Source of the DNA: CAZADS01 sp964483985
Lineage (GTDB): Bacteria > Pseudomonadota > Alphaproteobacteria > Thalassobaculales > Thalassobaculaceae
Assembly (NCBI GenBank): GCA_964483985.1
Contig: CAZADS010000012.1
Span: 1-12,863, forward strand
Length of the DNA stretch: 12,863 nucleotides
Direction of reading: 5' to 3'
Numbering within the stretch: position 1 is the first letter of the stretch; each line of letters starts with the position of its first letter. The notes beneath the pieces are model-generated. The model was given only the letters and a program-made list of their open reading frames with translations. It was not told the DNA's origin and did not search any database. Made by a program: the position numbers and the translations under genes. This document shows positions 6,816-12,863 of the stretch, one piece after another.

Positions 6816-7148
6816 CTATTGTCCCGCGGCCCTGTAGGCAGATACAAGTTCGCCAGCCCTTTTCATACAATCCATAAACTCCTCAGAATCCAACACCTCT
6901 ATAACCTCCGATGCAAGGTCAAACGACCCAGAAGCCATAATCATCATTACCAAAGCGTCTTTGGCCTCAGATGGTCCTTCTGCGATAAGCACTACTTTCG
7001 CGCCAGCCGGTGAAAACAAACAATCTTTCATAGACATTCCGGCTGCCGACAACAAATCCCCTATTGCAGCCTTTCGGTCTTGAGGAGCCGCAACCATCCC
7101 TTTAATCGCCTCCACACTATAGTTCGCTATAAAAACATATTTAGGCAT
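6816..7148 (-). CDS. GYD domain-like protein
   Basis: The 110-residue protein fits the GYD family of small alpha/beta proteins: 'MPKYVFIANYSVEAIKGMV' at the start, a helix with 'DRKAAIGDLLSAAGMSMKDC' (24-43), then 'FSPAGAKVVLIAEGPSEAKD' (45-64) and 'MASGSFDL' (71-78). The name-giving Gly-Tyr-Asp is replaced by Gly-Ala-Lys (49-51), so this is a divergent member. No reaction is established for the family, which is often found beside oxidoreductase genes. About 25 residues beyond the core (86-110) form an extra predicted helix. The ATG at 7146-7148 has GGAG eight bases upstream. It is divergent from the ketopantoate-reductase-like gene across a 441-bp gap containing a palindrome. Confidence 0.75.
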   Translation of the reverse strand: MPKYVFIANYSVEAIKGMVAAPQDRKAAIGDLLSAAGMSMKDCLFSPAGAKVVLIAEGPSEAKDALVMMIMASGSFDLASEVIEVLDSEEFMDCMKRAGELVSAYRAAGQ

Positions 7149-7255
7149 CTTCTACTCTCCATCAAAAGCCGTATTTCTCTTTGGACTAATTCAAGACAAC
7201 CAGTTTATACGGTTAAATTTTAAGGGTAAAAATATTCCAACCACTAATAACTGAT

Positions 7256-7286
7256 AAATTTGGAGTACGTCTATCCAAATTTGGAT
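7256..7286. promoter_or_regulatory. Candidate operator: 14-bp palindrome with a repeated half-site
   Basis: ATCCAAATTTGGAT (7273-7286) is a perfect palindrome. Its AAATTTGGA portion (7277-7285) is repeated at 7256-7264, exactly 21 bp away, or two turns of B-DNA, so both copies lie on the same helix face. The site is about 108 bp upstream of the GYD-like start. A transcription factor site is inferred; no regulator gene is visible. Confidence 0.4.
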
Positions 7287-7534
7287 TCGTTTAAATAAAT
7301 GAAATTGCGTGGTAGAATGCATTTAGCTCAAAAAAGCCATTTCTTTTAAATTGTCGATTAAATTAAAAACAGCAAACCCGTGGTTTTAGAAATCGAAGTT
7401 CCCATCTCAAGGGAAAGAGGCAAACTGTAAGATGACATCAAATTGAATTAACTTTTTCCATTATTCCTTCGCTACGTTGATTACCACCAAGGGTATGCGA
7501 TTTGGACCTTACAATTAATCACCGAGTTTTCGCC

Positions 7535-7540
7535 TATAAT
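7535..7540 (+). promoter_or_regulatory. Candidate -10 box upstream of the KPR-like gene
   Basis: A perfect TATAAT sits 49 bp before the start of the ketopantoate-reductase-like gene. No convincing -35 hexamer lies at the usual distance, so only the -10 is proposed. Confidence 0.35.
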
Positions 7541-7589
7541 TAGTTATAAAAAATTTTGCTTTGGCGGCTGATAAATGAAGGAGAAAAAA

Positions 7590-8528
7590 ATGAGATTCCT
7601 AATACTTGGCGCTGGTGCTCTTGGTGGTTATTACGGTGGGTTACTGTTAAAGGGAGGAGCTGACGTTACGTTTTTAGTTCGACCCAAAACAAGAGCACGG
7701 TTATCAAAAACGGGCCTCAAAATGAATTTAGAGGATGAGACCTTTCATGCTGCCGTTGAAACAATTCAGGCGGGTCAAATTCAAGGTGCCTATGATGTTA
7801 TTATCCTAACCTGTAAATCTTATGATCTGGAAGCAGCTATTGAGGCAATATCACCAGCTATGGGTCCTAAAAGCGCTGTATTACCTATTTTGAATGGAGT
7901 TAATCATATTGATATTTTGAGTGAGAAATTTGGACCAGAACGCACTTTAGGGGGCGTAACACAATTTTTAGTCAACCAGTCGAAAGACGGAACAATATCA
8001 CCAACTTTCCACGGGTCCGGCGGCCAAAAAACCTTATTTGGTGAATTAAATGGCAAAATTTCAGAGCGATGTGTGGCTATTCTACACCACATGAAAAAGA
8101 CTATGCCCGATGCAACAATCACCGAAGATATTATGGGAGAATTATGGAAAAAACTTAGCGGCGCGGGCCCATCTTTTGCAGTCGCCAGTCTGCTGCAGGT
8201 TAGGGCGGGTAGGGTTGCAACTACCGATAGCGGCCGCAGTGTTGTAGCCGGTATATTTAACGAATGCGCTGCTATTTGCACGTCAGAAGGTTATCCACCT
8301 CCCGATGGTGTAAGAGACGTTTTGGTTCACGATCTATGGGGGCAAGTGAATTCTAATTATGGACCGTCATTGCTGGCAGATATTGAAAACATGAGACCTA
8401 CTGAAGGAGAGCATGTCGTAGGGGATCTTGTGCGGCGGGGGAAAAAATACGGTATACATACCCCGTTGATGGAGGCTGCACTTTGCAGATTACAAATTTA
8501 TGATAGCCTTTTGCCGGAGAGAGAATAA
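7590..8528 (+). CDS. Ketopantoate reductase (ApbA/PanE) family protein
   Basis: The 312-residue protein has the two-domain ApbA/PanE plan: the Rossmann loop GAGALGGYYG (7-16), 'ILTCKSYDL' (72-80) with the cofactor-proximal Lys76, 'LNGVNH' (101-106), then the helical domain with 'ELWKKLSGAG' (184-193), 'SLLADIENMRPTEGEHVVG' (260-278) and 'YGIHTP' (287-292). True ketopantoate reductase reduces ketopantoate to pantoate with NADPH. Here Lys188, Ser260 and Glu272 match the E. coli enzyme, but the substrate-binding Asn in the 'WxKLxxN' motif is Ala192 and the next conserved Asn is also lost. I therefore expect a family paralogue with another 2-oxo/2-hydroxy acid substrate and give no panE name. The start is the ATG at 7590, six bases after AAGGAG; the ATG at 7575 lies before that site. 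Confidence 0.88.
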   Translation: MRFLILGAGALGGYYGGLLLKGGADVTFLVRPKTRARLSKTGLKMNLEDETFHAAVETIQAGQIQGAYDVIILTCKSYDLEAAIEAISPAMGPKSAVLPILNGVNHIDILSEKFGPERTLGGVTQFLVNQSKDGTISPTFHGSGGQKTLFGELNGKISERCVAILHHMKKTMPDATITEDIMGELWKKLSGAGPSFAVASLLQVRAGRVATTDSGRSVVAGIFNECAAICTSEGYPPPDGVRDVLVHDLWGQVNSNYGPSLLADIENMRPTEGEHVVGDLVRRGKKYGIHTPLMEAALCRLQIYDSLLPERE

Positions 8529-8593
8529 GACCTTATTGGACTTTTCCATCGCTATTAAGTAATTGTTTCAAGATTTAATACTGTAAAAAAGTC

Positions 8594-8614
8594 GATGGAC
8601 TATCCGTCTTTATT
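8594..8614 (+). terminator. Weak candidate terminator after the KPR-like gene
   Basis: GATGGA (8594-8599) pairs with TCCGTC (8603-8608) through six pairs including one G-U, with a 3-nt loop and TTTATT after it. It lies 65 bp past the stop. The stem is short and the tail interrupted. Confidence 0.3.
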
Positions 8615-8668
8615 AAAACCTCGGAAAAAATCAGTTAGGAATTTTAGCAGCGAGAGAAGGGACACGAT

Positions 8669-9046
8669 ATGCGCGTAGTGACATTAAAGGAAATACCAGA
8701 AATCGATTTGGGTGAAGCGGTGCCAATCGATGGATGGCCTGGTGGCGGAGTTCGTCGCACTCGTCAAACCATCATAGAGCCGGGTGAATCCGAAAATTAT
8801 AACTGTAGTGTGGTCAATTTCACCAAAGGATCGACGACCGGCTGGCATACTCATGATTGCGATCAAATCTTAATTGTGGTCCATGGTTCGGGTATCGTCG
8901 CAACGGAAACGGACCAGCGCGAAATCAACATAGGCGATGTGGTTCATATAAAAGCAGGCGAAAACCATTGGCATGGAGCCAAAGTGGAGACCACAATGGG
9001 GCACATCACAGTGACATTGCACGGAAGCAAGGCCGTATTTGCATAA
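8669..9046 (+). CDS. Cupin domain protein (HxH type)
   Basis: The 125-residue cupin has a clear metal site. Motif one is 'GWHTHDCDQILIVVHGSG' (58-75), giving His60, His62 and Gln66, and motif two is 'IKAGENHWHGA' (94-104), giving His100 and His102. The 'AGExHWHGA' signature is common in small cupins found near carboxymuconolactone decarboxylase-like proteins, which fits a CMD-like gene elsewhere in the window, although the two are far apart. The reaction is unknown; metal-dependent isomerase, decarboxylase and sensor roles are all possible. The ATG at 8669 has GAAGGG upstream at good spacing. It is 140 bp downstream of the KPR-like gene in the same direction and converges on the YdfG-type SDR. 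It shares little with the other cupin (4106-4486) apart from the fold. Confidence 0.88.
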   Translation: MRVVTLKEIPEIDLGEAVPIDGWPGGGVRRTRQTIIEPGESENYNCSVVNFTKGSTTGWHTHDCDQILIVVHGSGIVATETDQREINIGDVVHIKAGENHWHGAKVETTMGHITVTLHGSKAVFA

Positions 9047-9062
9047 AATTAACCCTATTATA

Positions 9063-9093
9063 ATACTAAGAATTTACGGCCTAATTTTAGTAT
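9063..9093. terminator. Candidate hairpin between convergent cupin and SDR genes
   Basis: ATACTAAGA (9063-9071) pairs with TTTTAGTAT (9085-9093) through nine pairs including one G-U, with a 13-nt loop. It lies 17 bp past the cupin stop. The stem is AT-rich and there is only a short T run (GCTTTCG) after it, so termination is plausible but weakly supported. Confidence 0.35.
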
Positions 9094-9219
9094 GCTTTCG
9101 ACGAAACAGCCTCATAAAACATTCTATTAAATCCATATCATTTATTGATTTTCTGAGTAATGTGACCTGAGAACCCAAGAGTTGTTGGATGCCTACAGTG
9201 ATAGGTGAAGATTCATAAT

Positions 9220-9981
9220 TCATTCTCTATGAATTGCATAACCTCCTGGTGCCATTCCAATAGGAGTAACTTGTAGCGTATTTATATTGACGTGGACCGG
9301 GAGCATCGTTGTATAAAATATGATGTCTGCAAGATTTTCGCCAGACAATGGTTTAAGCCCTTCATAATGGGTTTTGGCTTTTTTCAAATCGCCACGATGA
9401 CGACCCTCTTCGAAACGAGTTTCAGTTCGGCCCGGCTCTATACTCGACACACGTATTGGTGTGCCAAGAAGATCACATCGTAGATTGAGAGAAAACTGTC
9501 TAACAAACGCCTTACTACCACCGTACACATTGCCTCCCTTGTAATTATTTGTAGCAGCCGTCGATGAAATATTGACTATATGACCGCGACCTCGGTCGAT
9601 CATCCCCGGTAAAATTGATCGAGTACAATAAACAACCCCATTTATATTTGTATCTATAATCGCTTTCCAATCTTCAAGAACAGCTTCATGGGCAGGCTCT
9701 AAACCGGGACCTACTCCAGCATTGTTAACTAATATGGTTATATTTTTAAAACGTGCTGGCAGGTCTTCAACAGCTGCGAAAACTTCATTGGAATTACGCA
9801 TGTCGAGTTCTAAACTTAACATACTGTCTTCAAAGCCATCTCGAATATCAACGAGGCGGTCTTTTTGCAAATCTGCCGCTACTACCAATGCGCCCTCTCT
9901 TGCAAAACGCCTCGCCGTAGCGGCACCTATCCCAGATCCAGCGCCCGTGACAAATATTGTATGGTCTGATGAAACTGACAT
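9220..9981 (-). CDS. ydfG: YdfG-type 3-hydroxy acid dehydrogenase (SDR)
   Basis: The 253-residue SDR closely follows E. coli YdfG, which oxidises serine and related 3-hydroxy acids and reduces malonic semialdehyde. Shared stretches include 'EPAHEAVLEDWKAIIDTN' (95-112), 'GGNVYGGSKAFVRQFSLNLR' (149-168), 'IEPGRTETRF' (181-190) and 'LPVHVNINTL' (227-236). The catalytic set is present: TGAGSGIG (12-19), NNAG (86-89), Ser140, Tyr153 and Lys157. One departure matters: the second strand ends 'VVAADLQKDR' with Asp37, where YdfG has a basic, NADP-favouring 'ATGRRQER', so an NAD preference is inferred. Five extra N-terminal residues precede the core. The ATG at 9979-9981 has AGGGGG six bases upstream. 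It is divergent from the second MDR gene across 270 bp and convergent with the cupin. Confidence 0.9.
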   Translation of the reverse strand: MSVSSDHTIFVTGAGSGIGAATARRFAREGALVVAADLQKDRLVDIRDGFEDSMLSLELDMRNSNEVFAAVEDLPARFKNITILVNNAGVGPGLEPAHEAVLEDWKAIIDTNINGVVYCTRSILPGMIDRGRGHIVNISSTAATNNYKGGNVYGGSKAFVRQFSLNLRCDLLGTPIRVSSIEPGRTETRFEEGRHRGDLKKAKTHYEGLKPLSGENLADIIFYTTMLPVHVNINTLQVTPIGMAPGGYAIHRE

Positions 9982-10157
9982 AACTATCCCCCTAATCCTA
10001 AATGCTTAAAATATAGTTTATTATTTTCCGTTATTTAATGGGACTATTGCCTGAGGGCCATCATCAAATACCTAAATTTAAATCAAAATGTTTTGAAGAA
10101 CGAGTTAAGGTGACTTTACATAAACGAGGAATTAACTAATTTAGATCTATTTGGAAA

Positions 10158-10173
10158 GTTTGTAATGACAAAC
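10158..10173. promoter_or_regulatory. Inverted repeat in the SDR/MDR divergent region
   Basis: GTTTGT (10158-10163) and ACAAAC (10168-10173) form a perfect inverted repeat around AATG, 78 bp before the start of the second MDR gene and just upstream of a -10-like TAAAAT (10180-10185). An operator is possible; no regulator is visible. Confidence 0.3.
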
Positions 10174-10251
10174 ATGGTCTAAAATCCCTATTTATCAGGA
10201 CCCTTAATTTTAATGAAAAGTGCCATATTACCCTCACAAGAAGGACATTTT

Positions 10252-11190
10252 ATGCGAGCTATAGGGCTAAATATTCACGGGGATCCAGATGTTCTAAAGG
10301 TCATAGACATTCCCGAAGTGCATGCCAACACTGGGCAGTTGCGACTCCGTGTCCACGCCGCAGCCGTAAACCCCACCGACATCTTGGCCCGTAATGGTTC
10401 GCGGGCTGAGCAACAAAGGGTCGACCCACCACCCTATGTCCCTGGCATGGACGTAGCGGGCATTGTGGATCAAATAGGCGATGAGACAGAGACCAAAGTC
10501 CAAATTGGTGATTCTGTAATGGCTATGGTTGTGCCAAAAGGAACTCACGGAGGTTATCGCGAACAAATTATCTTAGATGAGAAAGCCGTGGTCCCTATTC
10601 CAAATGGTGTCTCTTATGTGGAAGCATGCACATTACCGATGAACGGGCTTACAGCTCGACTTTCACTAGATTTATTAGATTTAGCCCCCGGACAAACAAT
10701 AGCCGTTACCGGAGCCGCTGGAATATATGGTGGTTATGTTGTGCAACTTGCCAAGGCCGAAGGCCTAACAGTTATTGCAGACGCTTCCGCGTCAGATGAA
10801 AACCTTGTTAAATCTCTAGGAGCCGACATTATTGTAGAGAGAGGCAATGACGTTGCTCGTAAAATTAGAACACATTTTCCAAATGGAGTTGATGGGCTAG
10901 CGGATGGCGCTGTTTTAAACCAGCTTGCTATCCTGGCCGTACGCGATGCAGGATCTTTTACTGCTGTCAGAGGTTTTGATGGAGAATCCGAAAGAAATAT
11001 CCATTTTACCCAAACTTGGGTGCGTAATTATGACTGTGAATTCGAAAAATTAAACGAACTCCGAGGACTAGTTGAGGCTGGGGCCCTGACATTGCGTGTA
11101 GCTCAGTCCTATAAACCGGAGGAAGCGGCCGACGCTCATCGTCGGCTTGAACGAGGCGGGACTAGAGGAAGACTAGTGATAGAGTTTTAA
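10252..11190 (+). CDS. Zinc-free medium-chain (Qor-like) alcohol dehydrogenase/reductase
   Basis: The 312-residue protein is a quinone-oxidoreductase-type medium-chain dehydrogenase/reductase. It has a GroES-like N-terminal domain with 'VHAAAVNPTDILARNG' (34-49), 'PYVPGMDVAGIVDQIG' (61-76) and 'GDSVMAMV' (87-94), then a Rossmann domain with the cofactor loop TGAAGIYGGY (153-162), 'SLGADIIVE' (188-196), and an end 'AADAHRRLERGGTRGRLVIE' (292-311). No zinc ligands are present. It is clearly a different subfamily from the qor gene at 4645. The likely chemistry is NAD(P)H-dependent reduction of a C=C or quinone, substrate unknown. I choose the ATG at 10252, which has AAGGA six bases upstream, over the ATG at 10213, whose upstream CAGGA is about 12 bases away. 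Its stop faces that of the amidohydrolase-related gene, with 11 bp between them. Confidence 0.88.
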   Translation: MRAIGLNIHGDPDVLKVIDIPEVHANTGQLRLRVHAAAVNPTDILARNGSRAEQQRVDPPPYVPGMDVAGIVDQIGDETETKVQIGDSVMAMVVPKGTHGGYREQIILDEKAVVPIPNGVSYVEACTLPMNGLTARLSLDLLDLAPGQTIAVTGAAGIYGGYVVQLAKAEGLTVIADASASDENLVKSLGADIIVERGNDVARKIRTHFPNGVDGLADGAVLNQLAILAVRDAGSFTAVRGFDGESERNIHFTQTWVRNYDCEFEKLNELRGLVEAGALTLRVAQSYKPEEAADAHRRLERGGTRGRLVIEF

Positions 11191-11201
11191 AACCGCACAG
11201 A

Positions 11202-12044
11202 TCATCCGTCAGAAGGAGACCATTTATAAATTCGCTCCAGGTTTTTACCCATAAAGTCAGCTCGTTCATCCTCGGATAGACGGGTCGTAAGTCGAAAAGG
11301 CTCCACGCCCTGAGCATAAGACAACAAATCGACTGCTCTGGTCCAATCAGTACCCCACATACAACGGCGAATGCCATAAGCGTTGAAAATTTGATACAAT
11401 GGATCCCACAGATCATTGTAAGGATAAGGTTCTCGAGAAAGAGTACATGCCCCAGTAATCTTTATTGTTATATTATCGAATTCAGAGAGTTTTATAACTT
11501 GGTCCAAACCTTTAAATGGTTCCGAGGGCGGCGGCGGCGAAAATGGTTGTTTTAAGCCTAAATGATCAATCACTAGCATTGTATTGGGGTTTTCCGCAGC
11601 TAATTGGGTCGCTTGATCTAACTTGCCCCAGCACAGGAGGTTAATAGGCAGTCCATGATCGGATGCCGCATCCATAGCTTGTTTTATACCTGCATCATTT
11701 GGGTCGATTGCCCCTCCATGGGCCATCATAATACGTATAGCTACTGAACCTTCTATAGAAGCCCAATCAGAAATAATATCCTTTACGGCCGGATCAGATG
11801 GGTCTATCGGCTTTATTAGACCAAATCTTCCCGGATGTGCCGCATATACCTCGATTGCATAGCTAGCATCGTAGCGATACATGCTGTATGGGGACACTAA
11901 TAATGCTCCATCTACACCAACGCTGTCCATGGCATTTACCATGTCATCACCCGTGCATTGCTCCGGGCCCGCCAGACTACCTATCCAAGGACGGCCAGAA
12001 TGGTTTTTTTCATACGCATGAACCTGTGCATCGATCGTCAACAT
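11202..12044 (-). CDS. Amidohydrolase-related (COG3618/PF04909-type) protein
   Basis: The 280-residue protein has the TIM-barrel amidohydrolase pattern of the 2-pyrone-4,6-dicarboxylate lactonase-like group. It begins 'MLTIDAQVHAYE', has 'VRIMMAHGG'-like strand ends ('AIRIMMAHGG'), 'LVIDHLGL' with the mid-barrel His, 'NITIKITGA', and 'CMWGTDW' with the late-barrel Asp. The first strand reads DAQVH where many members have DxHxH, so the first metal ligand is Gln; this group often works with no or altered metal, and hydrolysis of a lactone or amide is only inferred. The start is the ATG at 12042-12044, with AGGTAGGG upstream. Longer forms from 12104 or 12182 have poor ribosome sites, and the latter would run through the tRNA gene. 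It lies 76 bp downstream of the tRNA on the same strand. Confidence 0.87.
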   Translation of the reverse strand: MLTIDAQVHAYEKNHSGRPWIGSLAGPEQCTGDDMVNAMDSVGVDGALLVSPYSMYRYDASYAIEVYAAHPGRFGLIKPIDPSDPAVKDIISDWASIEGSVAIRIMMAHGGAIDPNDAGIKQAMDAASDHGLPINLLCWGKLDQATQLAAENPNTMLVIDHLGLKQPFSPPPPSEPFKGLDQVIKLSEFDNITIKITGACTLSREPYPYNDLWDPLYQIFNAYGIRRCMWGTDWTRAVDLLSYAQGVEPFRLTTRLSEDERADFMGKNLERIYKWSPSDG

Positions 12045-12120
12045 AGATATGACCCTACCTAAATTTTTTTTATTGTTGTCATGCTCAAAAATTTCTTGTG
12101 CCATTGTATTAAGTGTTCTT

Positions 12121-12197
12121 TGGCGGCCCCGGCAGGACTCGAACCTGCAACTCCCTGCTCCTACGGCTGGTACTCTATCCAATTGAGCTACGGGGCC
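12121..12197 (-). tRNA. tRNA with an Arg-type body and aberrant anticodon loop (CCA encoded)
   Basis: A 77-nt cloverleaf with encoded CCA folds well. The acceptor GGCCCCG/CGGGGCC is perfect with discriminator G, the D stem is GCTC/GAGT, the variable loop is five nt, and the T stem GCAGG/CCTGC encloses TTCGAGT. The short variable loop and overall body resemble bacterial tRNA-Arg. The anticodon arm is odd: stem CCAGC/GCAGG has an A-A mismatch at 29-41, and the loop CGTAGGA puts G at position 33 instead of the near-universal U, with 34-36 reading UAG (complement of 12161-12163). UAG would be a leucine anticodon, but leucine tRNAs have a long variable arm, which this lacks. An ordinary Arg(ACG) loop would read CTACGGA. 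It may be a pseudo-tRNA or contain an error; Arg identity is inferred. Confidence 0.75.
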
Positions 12198-12208
12198 GTT
12201 ATTTCCGG

Positions 12209-12238
12209 ATCATAACTAAATTTTTTATTAAATGGCAT
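12209..12238 (-). promoter_or_regulatory. Candidate tRNA promoter
   Basis: On the minus strand ATGCCA (12233-12238, four of six to TTGACA) and TATGAT (12209-12214, five of six to TATAAT) are 18 bp apart. The -10 ends 11 bp before the tRNA 5' end, a suitable place for initiation just upstream of the tRNA. Confidence 0.4.
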
Positions 12239-12249
12239 AAAAGTTCCGC

Positions 12250-12264
12250 GATATTATAAATATC
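12250..12264. promoter_or_regulatory. Inverted repeat upstream of the LLM oxidoreductase
   Basis: GATATT (12250-12255) and AATATC (12259-12264) form an inverted repeat around ATA, 55 bp before the LLM gene start and behind the tRNA promoter candidate. It could be an operator for either gene; AT-rich chance is a real alternative. Confidence 0.25.
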
Positions 12265-12319
12265 TCGCTCTGACATCTAAGATAAAATCACAACGGGCTG
12301 AGTAAAAAGGAGAAATGAG

Positions 12320-12863
12320 ATGAAATTCGGTGTGATGATGTTCCCGACCGACTACTCGATGTCACCACACGAGCTAGCCATTGCGGTGGAGGAACGAGGG
12401 TTTGAATCTCTATGGTTTCCAGAGCATTCACATATTCCGCTACCTCGGGTATCGCCGTGGCCGGGAGGAGGTGAGTTACCAAAGATGTATTACGATGTTA
12501 TGGACCCTTTTGTTTCTCTTGGTGCAGCTGCATCAGTAACGAATACTATCAAATTAGGAACAGGGATTTGCCTAGTTGTCCAACGTGACCCGATACAACT
12601 TGCCAAAGAAGTAGCTACGATTGACCGGCTTTCCAAGGGCCGTTTTTTATTTGGGATTGGTGCCGGTTGGAATGCGGAAGAGATGGCAGACCATGGAACA
12701 ACAGATTTCAAGGGGCGTTTCAAGTTGATGAACGAACGCGTCGCCGCACTTCGTACAATTTGGACTGAAAACAAGCCGGAATATCACGGTGATCATGTTG
12801 ATTTTGGTCCGATGATGACCTGGCCAAAGCCAGTTCAGAAACCCCATCCACCAATTATAGTTG
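12320..12863 (+). CDS. LLM-class (luciferase-like) F420/flavin-dependent oxidoreductase, 5' part
   Basis: An open frame runs from the ATG at 12320 to the window edge without a stop (181 complete codons), so the gene is truncated by the window. The product begins 'MKFGVMMFPTDYSMSPHELA' and continues with 'EERGFESLWFPEHSHIP' (24-40), 'IKLGTGICLVVQRDPIQLAK' (77-96), 'IDRLSKGRFLFGIGAGWNAE' (101-120) and 'RVAALRTIW' (140-148). These are hallmarks of bacterial luciferase-like monooxygenases, in particular the probable F420-dependent type, which are about 280-300 residues long. AAGGAG seven bases before the ATG is a strong ribosome binding site. The cofactor (F420 or FMN) cannot be told from sequence alone, and no F420 biosynthesis gene is in view. 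It is divergent from the tRNA and amidohydrolase-related genes. Confidence 0.92.
   Translation, partial: MKFGVMMFPTDYSMSPHELAIAVEERGFESLWFPEHSHIPLPRVSPWPGGGELPKMYYDVMDPFVSLGAAASVTNTIKLGTGICLVVQRDPIQLAKEVATIDRLSKGRFLFGIGAGWNAEEMADHGTTDFKGRFKLMNERVAALRTIWTENKPEYHGDHVDFGPMMTWPKPVQKPHPPIIV

Larger units (their letters stand above)
7149..7589. other. Long divergent regulatory region
   Basis: No gene is visible in this 441-bp gap between two divergently transcribed genes. It contains a perfect 14-bp palindrome (7273-7286) with its half-site repeated 21 bp to the left, and a TATAAT (7535-7540) suited to the plus-strand gene. Its length and contents suggest a control region, possibly with room for a small unlisted RNA that I cannot demonstrate. 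Confidence 0.4.

Noticed and set aside
9211..9234. ATTCATA/TATGAAT hairpin at the end of the YdfG-type gene
   Set aside because: The right arm overlaps the coding end (stop at 9220-9222), the stem is AT-rich and no T tract follows on the minus strand.
12105..12182. N-terminal extension of the amidohydrolase-related protein
   Set aside because: The extension is translated from the tRNA gene (12121-12197) and has no ribosome binding site; the ATG at 12044 does.
12121..12197. tRNA 3' end as an integration (att) site with an adjacent genomic island
   Set aside because: I found no integrase gene and no direct repeat of the tRNA 3' end elsewhere in the window.
1..12863. CRISPR arrays, insertion sequences, toxin-antitoxin pairs, prophage genes
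   Set aside because: No spaced repeats, transposase, small toxin-antitoxin gene pairs or phage structural genes could be read on either strand.

Overview
This window looks like bacterial chromosomal DNA of moderate to low GC, probably from an uncultivated, possibly marine, proteobacterium. Within the Proteobacteria an alphaproteobacterial-type gene complement fits best, but this is an inference from gene content and is weakly held. I see no phage, transposase, integrase or CRISPR gene. Nearly all recognisable genes are soluble oxidoreductases or small accessory enzymes, arranged as single genes or pairs on alternating strands with roomy intergenic gaps. This is typical of a catabolic or accessory stretch rather than a core operon.

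Layout. At 1-136 lie the last 30 codons of an unidentified gene and a strong intrinsic terminator. A gene-poor stretch (140-1381) holds one plausible GTG-started small gene on the minus strand (336-539). From 1382 to 2344 a GFA-family (CENP-V-type) zinc protein faces a carboxymuconolactone decarboxylase-like gene. Upstream of the latter, in the same orientation, is a decayed short-chain dehydrogenase (SDR, 2377-2686). Block A (3089-6594) has an intact SDR and a cupin on the minus strand, divergent from a Qor-type quinone oxidoreductase and a two-domain sulfurtransferase. Next come a GYD-like protein (-) and, divergent from it, a ketopantoate-reductase-family protein (+). Block B (8669-12044) has a second cupin (+), a YdfG-type SDR (-), a second Qor-like medium-chain reductase (+) and an amidohydrolase-related protein (-). 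A tRNA gene with an arginine-type body but an aberrant anticodon loop (12121-12197, -) follows. The window ends inside a luciferase-like (LLM) F420/flavin oxidoreductase (12320 onward, +).

How the genes might work together. Two blocks each combine a cupin, an SDR and a zinc-free medium-chain reductase. Nearby are a carboxymuconolactone decarboxylase-like gene, an amidohydrolase-related gene and an LLM oxidoreductase. This set suggests oxidation and reduction of small carbonyl, quinone or ring-cleavage compounds, but no substrate can be read from the sequence. Several enzymes depart from their family templates at functional positions: the ketopantoate-reductase homologue lacks the usual Asn, the YdfG homologue has an acidic cofactor-specificity residue, the amidohydrolase has Gln in place of the first metal His, and the sulfurtransferase has an unusual active-site loop.

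The observations most worth checking are the tRNA with a non-canonical anticodon loop, the decayed SDR, the GTG-started small protein, and a perfect operator-like palindrome with a half-site repeated 21 bp away. I did not find a convincing wholly new system.
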